Shown piece by piece: positions 1 through 6,845 of a stretch of 37,303 nt of DNA (its first letter is position 1; every line of letters starts with the position of its first letter). The translations under genes and the position numbers were made by a program. Under the pieces are notes generated by a model. That model worked only from the letters and a program-made list of their open reading frames with translations. It was not told the DNA's origin and did no database searches. This stretch comes from Saprospiraceae bacterium. Lineage in GTDB: Bacteria > Bacteroidota > Bacteroidia > Chitinophagales > Saprospiraceae. Location: the NCBI GenBank assembly GCA_022448955.1, contig JAKVCU010000074.1, positions 15,026 through 52,328 of the forward strand. The letters are read 5' to 3'.

Positions 1-822
1 ATGATTCCTGCGCCTTATAGTTATCGTTGTCCGATTGATCATTGCAAAGGCAGTTGCGATCATTACTGTTTGGAAGTGGGTATGAATTTGGTCGATCAAC
101 AATCGGTTGGTGCTTATGCTGCTTTGATAGTAGAACCCATCCTTAGTGCGGCAGGCATTATTGAAATAGATACGGATTATATGAATCGCTTAAAGCAAAT
201 GTGTGAGGAGCGCGGTTTGAAACTCATCTTTGATGAAGCACAAACTTCCTTTGGCCGTTTGGGATATAACTTTGCTTTTGAAGAATATGATGTACAGCCT
301 GATTTTCTAACTTTATCAAAGACAATGGGGGGAGGTTTGCCCTTGGCAGCTACCGTTACGAGTAAAGCCATTGAAGAGGATTGTTTTGAAAAAGGCTTTA
401 TTTATATGACTTCTCACGTTTCTGATCCGCTTTGTGCAGCGGTAGGTTTAGCCACGATTGATATCTTGATTCAGCAACGGATGGCTGAAAGAGCAAAAGA
501 ACTGGGGCAATATTTGAAAGATCAATTGATTGCTTTACAGCAAAAGCATGAGTGTATTGGTGATGTTAGAGGAAAAGGTTTATTACTAGGATTAGAAATC
601 GTGAAAGACCGTGAAAGTAAGATACCTGATTCAGATATGGGCAGTAAAATTTCTGACCGTTGTCTAGAGTTGGGGTTAAGCATGAATATTGTACGAATCA
701 AAGGGTATGCAGGGGTATTTCGAATTGCACCACCTTTAACGATTACTAAGGAAGAAATTGATTTAGGCATTTCCATATTGGATCAAGCTATTGAGGATGG
801 TTTAGCGAAAGCAAAGGGATAG
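1..822 (+). CDS. 2,2-dialkylglycine decarboxylase-type class III aminotransferase (5' end cut by window)
   Basis: This is the C-terminal two thirds of a PLP-dependent class III aminotransferase. The family is about 430 residues and 273 are present, so the ATG at base 1 is an internal Met and the gene begins outside the window. Visible motifs are FDEAQTSFGR (residues 77-86, with the Asp that contacts the PLP pyridine nitrogen), LSKTMGGGLP (105-114, Lys107 being the Schiff-base lysine), the TSHVSDPLCAA stretch and GDVRGKGLLLGLEIVKDR. The series EPILSAAGIIE, the HVSDP stretch and LGLSMNIVRI resembles 2,2-dialkylglycine decarboxylase more than ornithine or acetylornithine transaminases. That enzyme decarboxylates dialkylglycines such as 2-aminoisobutyrate and transfers the amino group to pyruvate. 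The substrate is inferred from sequence memory; another omega-transaminase is possible. A strong hairpin follows the stop codon. Confidence 0.85.
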   Translation: MIPAPYSYRCPIDHCKGSCDHYCLEVGMNLVDQQSVGAYAALIVEPILSAAGIIEIDTDYMNRLKQMCEERGLKLIFDEAQTSFGRLGYNFAFEEYDVQPDFLTLSKTMGGGLPLAATVTSKAIEEDCFEKGFIYMTSHVSDPLCAAVGLATIDILIQQRMAERAKELGQYLKDQLIALQQKHECIGDVRGKGLLLGLEIVKDRESKIPDSDMGSKISDRCLELGLSMNIVRIKGYAGVFRIAPPLTITKEEIDLGISILDQAIEDGLAKAKG

Positions 823-834
823 TGCTAATTGGCG

Positions 835-868
835 CGCAATCTTTTACAATCTAATGTAGGAGATTGCG
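835..868. terminator. Hairpin between convergent genes, probable bidirectional terminator
   Basis: CGCAATCT (835-842) pairs perfectly with AGATTGCG (861-868). After a 2x2 internal loop, TACA (845-848) pairs with TGTA (855-858) around a six-base loop. It lies between the stop codons of the aminotransferase (+) and the acetyltransferase (-). There is no clear U tract on either side, so termination is inferred from stem strength and position. Confidence 0.5.
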
Positions 869-891
869 TTCCAGAGCAACGGCGCATTTAA

Positions 892-1380
892 TTAAAGCTT
901 TTTCGCATAATACAATTGGCAACTGGTATGGCCAGTATGACCCATTGGGGCATCTAAAGCTTCGAATCCATATTTTTTGTAGAGGTATCCTGCTCTTTTC
1001 ATGCTAGAAATGGTTTCGAGGTAGCAGGTTTTATAGCCAAGATTTTTCGCTTTTGCTAAACATTCCTCCATTAATTGCTTTCCAAGGCCAATCCCTCTTA
1101 CTTCCTTTTGGAAATACATCTTGCGCAATTCACAAATATCCGATTCGGCCCCAGCAAGTGGAGCAATGCCACCACACCCCATTACTTTTCCATCTTTTTC
1201 AATAACATAAAAAGCGGCTTCAGATTTGGCGTAAGCCGAATACATATCGTCTAGCTCTGCGTCCATTATTGAATAACCTTCACCCACAGCACCAAACTCC
1301 GTCATGACTGTTCGGATAAGCTTCGAAACGGCCATGTTATCTTTTTTTTCTATCGGACGAATAAAAATAGCAGCATGCAT
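892..1380 (-). CDS. GNAT family N-acetyltransferase
   Basis: A single-domain acetyltransferase of about 162 residues that would transfer an acetyl group from acetyl-CoA to an unidentified amine. The acetyl-CoA pyrophosphate loop is visible as RGIGLGKQLMEECLAKA, preceded by the beta strand ELRKMYFQKEV and followed by GYKTCYLET and the terminal YKKYGFEAL strand, all standard GNAT elements. An upstream in-frame TTG at 1398 would add six residues, but it lies inside a promoter-like TATCTTTT box read on the minus strand, so the ATG at 1380 is the better start. The gene converges on the aminotransferase and diverges from the lipoprotein at 1470. The substrate cannot be read from the sequence. Confidence 0.85.
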   Translation of the reverse strand: MHAAIFIRPIEKKDNMAVSKLIRTVMTEFGAVGEGYSIMDAELDDMYSAYAKSEAAFYVIEKDGKVMGCGGIAPLAGAESDICELRKMYFQKEVRGIGLGKQLMEECLAKAKNLGYKTCYLETISSMKRAGYLYKKYGFEALDAPMGHTGHTSCQLYYAKKL

Positions 1381-1394
1381 ATTGAAAACTTTTG

Positions 1395-1434
1395 CCAAAA
1401 GATAGCTGCTTACAAACAGAAATATATAATTTTG
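1395..1434. promoter_or_regulatory. Divergent promoter region for the acetyltransferase and the hydrolase-like lipoprotein
   Basis: The + strand carries TAATTTTG (1427-1434), a match to the Bacteroidota -7 box TAnnTTTG, 36 bases before the ATG at 1470. The minus strand carries TATCTTTT (1404 down to 1397), one base off the same box, 17 bases before the ATG at 1380. I see no good TTTG at the expected upstream spacing in either direction, so this is tentative. Confidence 0.3.
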
Positions 1435-1469
1435 GCTGAATTAATTTTAGATATTAAAAACGGAGCTTT

Positions 1470-2429
1470 ATGCGCTGGACTTTTTTGTTATTGTTAATGA
1501 TTGGATTATGCGCTTGTCAGTCCGAAGAACCAAAGGATGAGAAGCAAAAGAAATTGAGAAATGTTGATACGAGTAAAATTGACCGTAAAGCAGGTCCTAT
1601 TCGTACAGATGATGGAGCCTTTTTATACTACCAAGCAATGGGGAAAGGACCTGCTATCCTGATTCCAAATGGTACTTATATGGCAGGAGATTTTAAATTA
1701 TTGGAAGATCAATATTCACTGATTTTTTATGACACTCGTAATAGAGGTCGATCCCAAACTTTAAAAAGTGCCAGTAAATTACAAGGTGGTATTGAAAGAG
1801 ATGTTCAGGATATGGAATTGATCCGTAAGCATTTTGGAATAGAAAAGATGCATCTCATTGGTCATGGCTATCATGGTTTATTATCGCTGATGTATGCTAA
1901 AAAATATCCTCAACAGGTAGAGAAAATCATCCAAGTGAGTGCTGTTGCACCTGATGATGGAACATATCAAGTATTTAAAGATGCTGTAAATGTAGAAGTG
2001 GAGCAAGCAACGACGGCTCTGGCTACAGCCGAATCAAGTATGTCTGATAAAGACTACTGTGATGCTTGGTGGAAGGAAATGAGAAAGTTGTATACTTTCG
2101 TACCGGGTAATGAAATTCGTGCGCTCGCGCAGATTTGCCAATATCCAAACGAAAATCCTAGACATAGCTTAGCACATTATGATCAATATATAAAACCAAC
2201 GCTAGAGGGTATCAGTGCAAAAGATTTTAAAGAGGTAAAACAACCAGTGTTAATGATTCATGGTACAAAAGACAGAGTTCATTCCTTGGATGGTGCGAAA
2301 AAATGGGCACAAGTTTTGCCGAAAGGCCAATTGGCACAGATTGAAATAGCTGGGCATTTGCCATGGATGGATGCCCAAGCCAATGTCTTTAATACGATTC
2401 GATCTTTCCTTACGGAAACCGCAGAATAA
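1470..2429 (+). CDS. Alpha/beta-hydrolase-fold lipoprotein lacking the nucleophile serine
   Basis: A 319-residue predicted lipoprotein. The N-terminus is a short hydrophobic signal ending in the lipobox LCAC (residues 13-16, lipidated Cys16), followed by a charged linker. Residues 45-315 read as an alpha/beta hydrolase of the proline-iminopeptidase-like type: GKGPAILIPNG strand and oxyanion region, FYDTRNRGRS, then the nucleophile elbow, MIHGTKDRVHS (acid Asp268) and IAGHLPW (His296). The elbow reads GHGYHG (131-136) where the family has G-x-S-x-G, as in GHSYGG. The nucleophile is Gly133 and the next conserved Gly is His. The protein therefore keeps the fold and two triad members but probably cannot act as a serine hydrolase. 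A binding or scaffold role is possible. It converges on the PfkB gene with only two bases between stops. Confidence 0.85.
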   Translation: MRWTFLLLLMIGLCACQSEEPKDEKQKKLRNVDTSKIDRKAGPIRTDDGAFLYYQAMGKGPAILIPNGTYMAGDFKLLEDQYSLIFYDTRNRGRSQTLKSASKLQGGIERDVQDMELIRKHFGIEKMHLIGHGYHGLLSLMYAKKYPQQVEKIIQVSAVAPDDGTYQVFKDAVNVEVEQATTALATAESSMSDKDYCDAWWKEMRKLYTFVPGNEIRALAQICQYPNENPRHSLAHYDQYIKPTLEGISAKDFKEVKQPVLMIHGTKDRVHSLDGAKKWAQVLPKGQLAQIEIAGHLPWMDAQANVFNTIRSFLTETAE

Positions 2430-2431
2430 GA

Positions 2432-3442
2432 TTATTCTACTACTTCCGCAAAGTCTTTGTAATGTTTTTGTATCAATTTATTGGTTTTGATCAATGATTC
2501 AAAAACTTCAAATGTAGTGCCTTGGGTGCGTCTTGCGCCTAAGGCATTTGCATATTGGGCGGCTCTACGATATGCGTGACGATTACCAAGTAAACCGAAG
2601 CCTAAGCCACCTGCGAAGGAATCACCGCAGCCAGTGGTGTCGATCACTTCTTCTACCTTAACCGAATGGATAAATTCTTTGTAAAAATGTCCATCTTTTA
2701 CGGTGTACAACATGGCACCCCTAGAATCTAGTGTGATATACATGGCTTTCACACCTTGATTAATAACATGCTTTCCAAAAGCGTCCATTTCCTCATCTGA
2801 AAGCTCAATGTATTCTTCCTTCAACTCTTCTTTTTCGTAAGACTTCTTGAACCAACAACATCCAGCCTCTTCAATATTCATTTTTAAAACATCTATATAA
2901 GGCAACCACAAATCTCTTTCTATCCAAAATCGTCGAAGGCGATCACCTGAAGTGGTGACGGTAGAAGTAGGGCCATGAGCATCAAAAATGACGATAGAGC
3001 CAGGCTTTGCCTGTTCTTTTAAATACCGAATAGTTTCTAATGGCACCTCATAATCTGAAATAGGTACACAAACAAAAATATCACAGTCCAAAACTGCTTC
3101 CACATCCCGTGGACAGATAGGAGGCATGAAAGCCGTTTGTTTTTCCAAGCGATTATTCTGATCTACAAACTTTAACTCAATGACATCTCCCTGATCCATT
3201 TCAGAATTAATTGCCTTCGTATTAATGTTTGAATAAGGTGCAAAAACATTATGAACTGCCTCTTCATCTACTTTGCGGATGTGTGTCACCGGATATACTT
3301 CTCCTTTACCTTCCATTAGACGGGCTAAGGCAATAGCAGGATGGGTAACACATCCATACTTTTCAATTTCACGACCAGTACTCGTAGTAATATGATCATA
3401 AGGGATAGGCCCTAAAACGGCAATTTTGTATTGTGATTCCAT
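2432..3442 (-). CDS. PfkB/ribokinase-family carbohydrate kinase
   Basis: A 336-residue cytoplasmic kinase that phosphorylates a sugar or nucleoside hydroxyl with ATP. The PfkB C-terminal signature is clear as DTTGCGDSFAGG, with the catalytic-base Asp in GCGDS and the anion hole formed by the TTGCGD loop. The N-terminal part has the usual first strand, KIAVLGPIPYDHI. The middle contains IVIFDAHGPTS and LKMNIEEA, the position where PfkB proteins usually read DxNxxE. The substrate is not evident: the N-terminal Gly-rich substrate motif of ribokinase is replaced by GREIEKYGCVTHPAIALARL. It could be an adenosine- or inosine-type kinase. Its stop lies two bases from the stop of the opposing lipoprotein gene, leaving no room for a hairpin between them. 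Confidence 0.85.
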   Translation of the reverse strand: MESQYKIAVLGPIPYDHITTSTGREIEKYGCVTHPAIALARLMEGKGEVYPVTHIRKVDEEAVHNVFAPYSNINTKAINSEMDQGDVIELKFVDQNNRLEKQTAFMPPICPRDVEAVLDCDIFVCVPISDYEVPLETIRYLKEQAKPGSIVIFDAHGPTSTVTTSGDRLRRFWIERDLWLPYIDVLKMNIEEAGCCWFKKSYEKEELKEEYIELSDEEMDAFGKHVINQGVKAMYITLDSRGAMLYTVKDGHFYKEFIHSVKVEEVIDTTGCGDSFAGGLGFGLLGNRHAYRRAAQYANALGARRTQGTTFEVFESLIKTNKLIQKHYKDFAEVVE

Positions 3443-3460
3443 TGGTTAGCATTTATAAAA

Positions 3461-3492
3461 CAAACTTAGTGTAAATAATACAATAAGTAAAA
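3461..3492 (-). promoter_or_regulatory. Promoter-like boxes for the PfkB kinase gene
   Basis: Reading the minus strand, TAAGTTTG (3468 down to 3461) fits the -7 consensus TAnnTTTG. A TTTT lies exactly 20 bases upstream (3489-3492) where TTTG is expected. The predicted leader to the ATG at 3442 is about a dozen bases. Confidence 0.4.
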
Positions 3493-3613
3493 TATTTCTT
3501 GGAAATTTTGAGCGGAACTTACAGATAATTTCAAAAATCAAAAATAAGAATCTATTCATAATTCCTTTTTTATGGTATGACAATACTCAGACATAGTTTC
3601 TTTTATTTATTCT

Positions 3614-4152
3614 TTGAATTTGTTTTTTAACCTAGTGCTCCAAGGATTTATCGATAAAAGTGGTTTTAGTCTACTCCTTATCCCCACCAAAAAAGGGGTA
3701 GTAAATGAAGATAAAAAGTGTAAAACTAGGGTGATGAATGTACTTGGTTTTCTGAACTCATTAACCCAAAGATTAATCTCTTATCTTATGGATGAAGGCA
3801 CGACAATAAACAGCGGAATTTTCATCAAATTTAAGAGTGATTTTGCTGCTAAATTAATGCTGCCAACTGTGCTAATTTTAGACAATGCAAGTTGGCATAA
3901 ATCCAAAGAAACAAAAGCCATGTTTTCGACTTGGCAAAAGCAAAGATTATTCATCAATTTTTTACCGCCAAGATGTCCACACTTGAACCTCATTGAAACA
4001 TTAGGGAGGAAAATAAAATAGGAATGGCTTTTTAATCGTGATTTTTATTTAAAAGCAACTATGGAAAAAAACTCAAACATATTTTCAAAAATTATGGCTC
4101 TGAGTATAAAGTAGAATTTTTAATGTTAAAACAAATTAGTAAACCTGCTTAA
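3614..4152 (+). pseudogene. IS630-family transposase remnant
   Basis: This is the C-terminal half of an IS630/DDE_3 transposase, no longer functional. The three catalytic acids are recognisable: IDKSGFSLL (first Asp), TVLILDNASWHKS (second Asp) and LPPRCPHLNLIE (Glu). The N-terminal helix-turn-helix half is missing. The frame stops with TAG at 4019-4021, where the family usually has Tyr in an IKYEWL-like stretch, and EWLF follows immediately in the same frame. A further frameshift is needed to reach YGSEYKVEF, the usual C-terminus, which is readable in another frame up to a TAA at 4150-4152. Half the gene is gone, plus one nonsense and one frameshift mutation, so the element is long dead. No terminal inverted repeats of the original IS are identifiable. 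Its end overlaps repeat copy A. Confidence 0.8.
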
Positions 4153-4268
4153 GTAGTTAGGCTAGAACCTGTTCAAAATCCATGCATAACTTTGATATCA
4201 CCGGTTACTTATGATTTTTGAGTAAACAATTTTATTCAACAAGCAATTTTGACCAGCCGCTTATTGAA
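4146..4268 (+). repeat. Interspersed repeat family, copy A (short form)
   Basis: About 123 bases. It starts with TGCTTAAGTAGTTAG, identical to the start of copy B. It contains the GCATAACTTT and GTTACTTATGATTTT blocks, and the ACAAGCAATTTTG block (4239-4251) common to all four copies, and ends with CCAGCCGCTTA. Compared with copies B and C it lacks about 80-90 internal bases, including the GGCTG hairpin. It lies 83 bases beyond the lysC stop codon and directly abuts the transposase remnant, whose last readable stop is inside it. Confidence 0.75.
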
Positions 4269-4350
4269 CTATATCCTTTATTATAAATAGCGATTCCGTT
4301 AGGTAAATGGACTTATTGGTTGGCCAATAGCTAAAATTTGTGTTGACTAT

Positions 4351-5667
4351 TTATCTCAAGTCACTTGGGACATTTGATTTTCTTCTAATCACAGGTACAT
4401 GTTTAACGACAAACTGTACCGTGTTTTTGGTTCGTTTTTCTTGTAGTACAATCTTACCTCTTTTCAAGCTCTCTAGGACTTCTGCTGTATAATGACGGAC
4501 GGTGATTAATTCGAGCCCACGGTCAATAATTACTTTAAAATTATCTTTTATCGCATCAGCAAACTGGTTAACTTTATCATCAGTATCATTCACACAAACC
4601 CCAAAACTAATAGCTGTGTTTTGCATCATATTGACTTGTAAGCGTCGATTAGCAATTTCCGTGAAGAGGTAGCTCATATGATGTTCGGCAACGAAAGAAA
4701 AGTCTTTTGTTGAAATCAGCATCAGAGCTTGGTCGCGTTCTACAGCTACCATCGCAGGGTAGTTGTCTTCAATTTCGCTGGAAATATAGGTTCCCTCACC
4801 ATCAGGATCGATGAATGATTTTACATACAGTGGAATACTTTTATTTTGGATCGGTTTGATGGTCTTTGGATGAATGACTTTCGCGCCGTAGTAAGTCATC
4901 TCGATCGCTTCCTTATAAGAAAGACGATCAATTTTTACGACATTATCAAATATACGTGGATCAGCAGTAAGCACTCCCGGTACATCTTTCCAGATGCTCA
5001 TATCTTGGGCATCCAAACAATAAGAAAAGATGGCGGCTGTGTAATCAGAACCTTCGCGGCCTAATGTAGTTGTAAAGTTTTCAGAAGTACTACCAATAAA
5101 ACCTTGCGTAATCACAAAACCACCTTTATCCATCATTGGTCTGGCAATGCGGTCTGCTCTTTCTTGTGTATCTTTCCATTGCACCCACCCTTCACGGAAA
5201 ATATCATCAGTCAGGATAACATCTCTCGCATCTAGCCACTGTGTAGGTAGATTCAACTCATTTAAATAAGCGGCAACTATCCTAGATGATACTAATTCTC
5301 CGACAGATACAATTTGATCATACATATAATCATAATTGTCATGGGGCTCATCTTCAATAGCCCATTCAATTTCTACGAAAGAGTCATTAATCGTATTATA
5401 TACTTCATGCTTTTCTGGAAATAGTTGGCTAGCCAATTCGTAATGTTTTTGTTTAATCTCTTCCAGTAATTCAAAAGTTTTACCATCTCTTTTCGCATGT
5501 GACTCTACTACTTTTTCTAGGGCATTTGTTGTTTTGCCCATCGCTGAAACAACGATAAAAATGCGTTCTTCTTTATATTTCGCCAGAATGCTGGCTACAT
5601 TTTTAACATTATTTGCATCTCTTAGAGATGCCCCACCAAACTTAAAGACTCGGATTGGACTTGTCAT
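4351..5667 (-). CDS. lysC: Aspartate kinase
   Basis: Catalyses ATP-dependent phosphorylation of L-aspartate, the committed step towards lysine, diaminopimelate, threonine and methionine. The 438-residue protein begins with the hallmark KFGGAS stretch (residues 9-14). It has TTTLGREGSDYTAAI for substrate and nucleotide binding, WKDVPGVLTADPR, and YYGAKVIHPKTI. The C-terminal 140 residues form the ACT-type regulatory region (AVERDQALMLISTKDFSF onward), which suggests end-product feedback. The length fits a monofunctional enzyme, so it is not fused to homoserine dehydrogenase. It stands alone on the minus strand and diverges from the oad operon. dapB, a later step of the same pathway, lies at 31353. 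The symbol lysC is by function; the effector amino acid cannot be read from the sequence. Confidence 0.93.
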   Translation of the reverse strand: MTSPIRVFKFGGASLRDANNVKNVASILAKYKEERIFIVVSAMGKTTNALEKVVESHAKRDGKTFELLEEIKQKHYELASQLFPEKHEVYNTINDSFVEIEWAIEDEPHDNYDYMYDQIVSVGELVSSRIVAAYLNELNLPTQWLDARDVILTDDIFREGWVQWKDTQERADRIARPMMDKGGFVITQGFIGSTSENFTTTLGREGSDYTAAIFSYCLDAQDMSIWKDVPGVLTADPRIFDNVVKIDRLSYKEAIEMTYYGAKVIHPKTIKPIQNKSIPLYVKSFIDPDGEGTYISSEIEDNYPAMVAVERDQALMLISTKDFSFVAEHHMSYLFTEIANRRLQVNMMQNTAISFGVCVNDTDDKVNQFADAIKDNFKVIIDRGLELITVRHYTAEVLESLKRGKIVLQEKRTKNTVQFVVKHVPVIRRKSNVPSDLR

Positions 5668-6044
5668 GAACCTTAAATTTTCGAATTAGGCATGGATTAG
5701 AAACAAAGCGAATAATCCTGTTATAAAATAACAGAACGCTAGGTTTTTACTCCATGTAAAAGACTAAAAACGGGGCAAAGATAGGTTTTCAATATGAAAA
5801 AGAATTAAAAAAAATAGGCGATAATTTTTCAATTTCTTACTAAAAACAGAAGTTCTTTATCAATTATCTATTAAATATGGTAATGGATTAAATTTATTCG
5901 AATATTATTTGGTGAAAATGGCTTTTTACATCATTTTTTTAACTTTACAGCCTGATCAGCCAAGCATAAGAAATGTGCGGCTGTTTTACGCTCGAAAGAT
6001 TGGCTTACAATCTTTCCTAAAATTTGACCAAATTATTACTACTT
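5668..6044. other. Intergenic region between lysC and oadG
   Basis: 377 bases between divergent genes. It holds the lysC leader elements. Close to oadG it has a perfect nine-base hairpin, GAAAGATTG (5994-6002) with CAATCTTTC (6008-6016) and a five-base loop, ending 28 bases before the oadG start. An overlapping reading frame from 5909 runs into oadG in the wrong frame and is not believable. No other gene is visible. Confidence 0.5.
5718..5783 (-). promoter_or_regulatory. lysC promoter box and leader palindrome
   Basis: Read on the minus strand, TATCTTTG (5783 down to 5776) matches the -7 box TAnnTTTG, 109 bases before the lysC ATG. A convincing upstream TTTG is not visible at the usual spacing. 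In the resulting leader, CTGTTAT (5718-5724) and ATAACAG (5728-5734) form a perfect seven-base dyad with a three-base centre. This could be an operator or a hairpin controlling lysC. Confidence 0.35.
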
Positions 6045-6326
6045 ATGACCCAAGATTTGAATACAGCCTTGCTGATGTTGGCTATTGGGATGATCACAGT
6101 ATTCATTATTCTTTCTTTGGTAGTGGCCAGCGGACATGTTATCATACGGATAGTGAATCGTTTTTCCAGTTTTGTTCCTTCCAAATCTTCTCCTGCCCGT
6201 ATACGTACAAAAGAAAAAACAAGTAATAGCCTGAGGCCTGCTAAGGTAGCTGCCATTATCGCTGCTGTGAGTGCAGTGACTAATGGACAAGGACGAGTAG
6301 TAAAAATTGAACCAAACAAAGACTAA
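6045..6326 (+). CDS. oadG: Oxaloacetate decarboxylase gamma chain (OadG)
   Basis: A 93-residue small membrane protein, the gamma subunit that anchors and stabilises sodium-pumping biotin decarboxylases. It has one N-terminal membrane helix (ALLMLAIGMITVFIILSLVV), a charged middle stretch (FVPSKSSPARIRTKEKT) and a small hydrophobic segment, AKVAAIIAAVSAVTNG. That is the usual OadG pattern of one helix plus a hydrophilic tail. The frame is also open from a TTG at 6024, but the ATG at 6045 places the helix directly after MTQDLNT and is preferred. The stop is 18 bases before oadA, indicating an operon. The reading frames overlapping it on both strands are shadows. Recognition rests on topology and gene order more than on conserved residues. 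Confidence 0.8.
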   Translation: MTQDLNTALLMLAIGMITVFIILSLVVASGHVIIRIVNRFSSFVPSKSSPARIRTKEKTSNSLRPAKVAAIIAAVSAVTNGQGRVVKIEPNKD

Positions 6327-6344
6327 ATTAAACGAATAATATAT

Positions 6345-6845
6345 ATGGGACGTGAGATTAAATTAGCCTTAGTTTATCGTGATATGTGGCAGTCTTCTGG
6401 AAAGTATCTGCCTAGAGTCGATCAATTGGTAAGGGTAGCAGAGCCTATCGTGGAAATGGGTTGTTTTGCAAGAGTAGAAACGAATGGCGGTGGCTTTGAG
6501 CAGATCAACTTACTATTCGGTGAAAATCCTAACGTCTCTGTAAGGAAATGGACACAGGCCTTTAATGATGCAGGTATTCAAACACAAATGTTAGAAAGAG
6601 GTTTGAATGCATTGCGGATGAGTCCGGTTCCTGCTGATGTACGGAAGATGATGTTTAAACTTAAAAAGATTCAAGGAACAGATATTTCTCGCTCTTTTGA
6701 TGGTTTGAACAATCCAGTCAATCTTGCGAATTCATTCAAATTTGCAAAAGAAGGGGGGATGATTGCTCAAGGAGCCCTCTCTATTACCTATTCTCCAGTA
6801 CGGTCGATTATTATGTCAATCTGGCGGATAAATATATTGAATTAG
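6345..6845 (+). CDS. oadA: Oxaloacetate decarboxylase alpha / pyruvate carboxyltransferase subunit, N-terminal part of a frameshifted gene
   Basis: The first part of the carboxyltransferase subunit that moves a carboxyl group from oxaloacetate to biotin. The HMGL-like TIM barrel starts with LVYRDMWQSSG (the metal-ligand Asp in RD) and continues through ARVETNGGGFEQINLLFGENP, where the family more often has ECWGGATF. Residues 1-152, to about ITYSPV, are collinear with the family. The remaining 14 residues (RSIIMSIWRINILN) are out of frame and end at a TAG. The correct continuation lies in another frame from base 6800. This entry and the next are therefore one gene of about 620 codons, broken by a one-base or four-base loss. 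Whether the break is real or a sequence error cannot be told here. Confidence 0.8.
   Translation: MGREIKLALVYRDMWQSSGKYLPRVDQLVRVAEPIVEMGCFARVETNGGGFEQINLLFGENPNVSVRKWTQAFNDAGIQTQMLERGLNALRMSPVPADVRKMMFKLKKIQGTDISRSFDGLNNPVNLANSFKFAKEGGMIAQGALSITYSPVRSIIMSIWRINILN
6797..6806 (+). other. Frameshift site in oadA
   Basis: The frame before this point ends ...TYSPV; the frame after it begins TVDYYV. Homologues of this family typically have SPVHT here, so the reading is explained by loss of four bases (dropping the His codon plus one) or of a single base. There is no homopolymer at the site, which makes a typical sequencing slip less obvious. A short repeated TAC context could favour slippage deletion. 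Confidence 0.8.

Noticed and set aside
5909-6226. 105-codon + strand frame overlapping the start of oadG
   Set aside because: It overlaps the recognisable OadG membrane helix in another frame and has no membrane, domain or promoter support of its own.
6017-6319. 100- and 83-codon minus-strand frames opposite oadG
   Set aside because: They are antisense shadows of oadG without any recognisable features.
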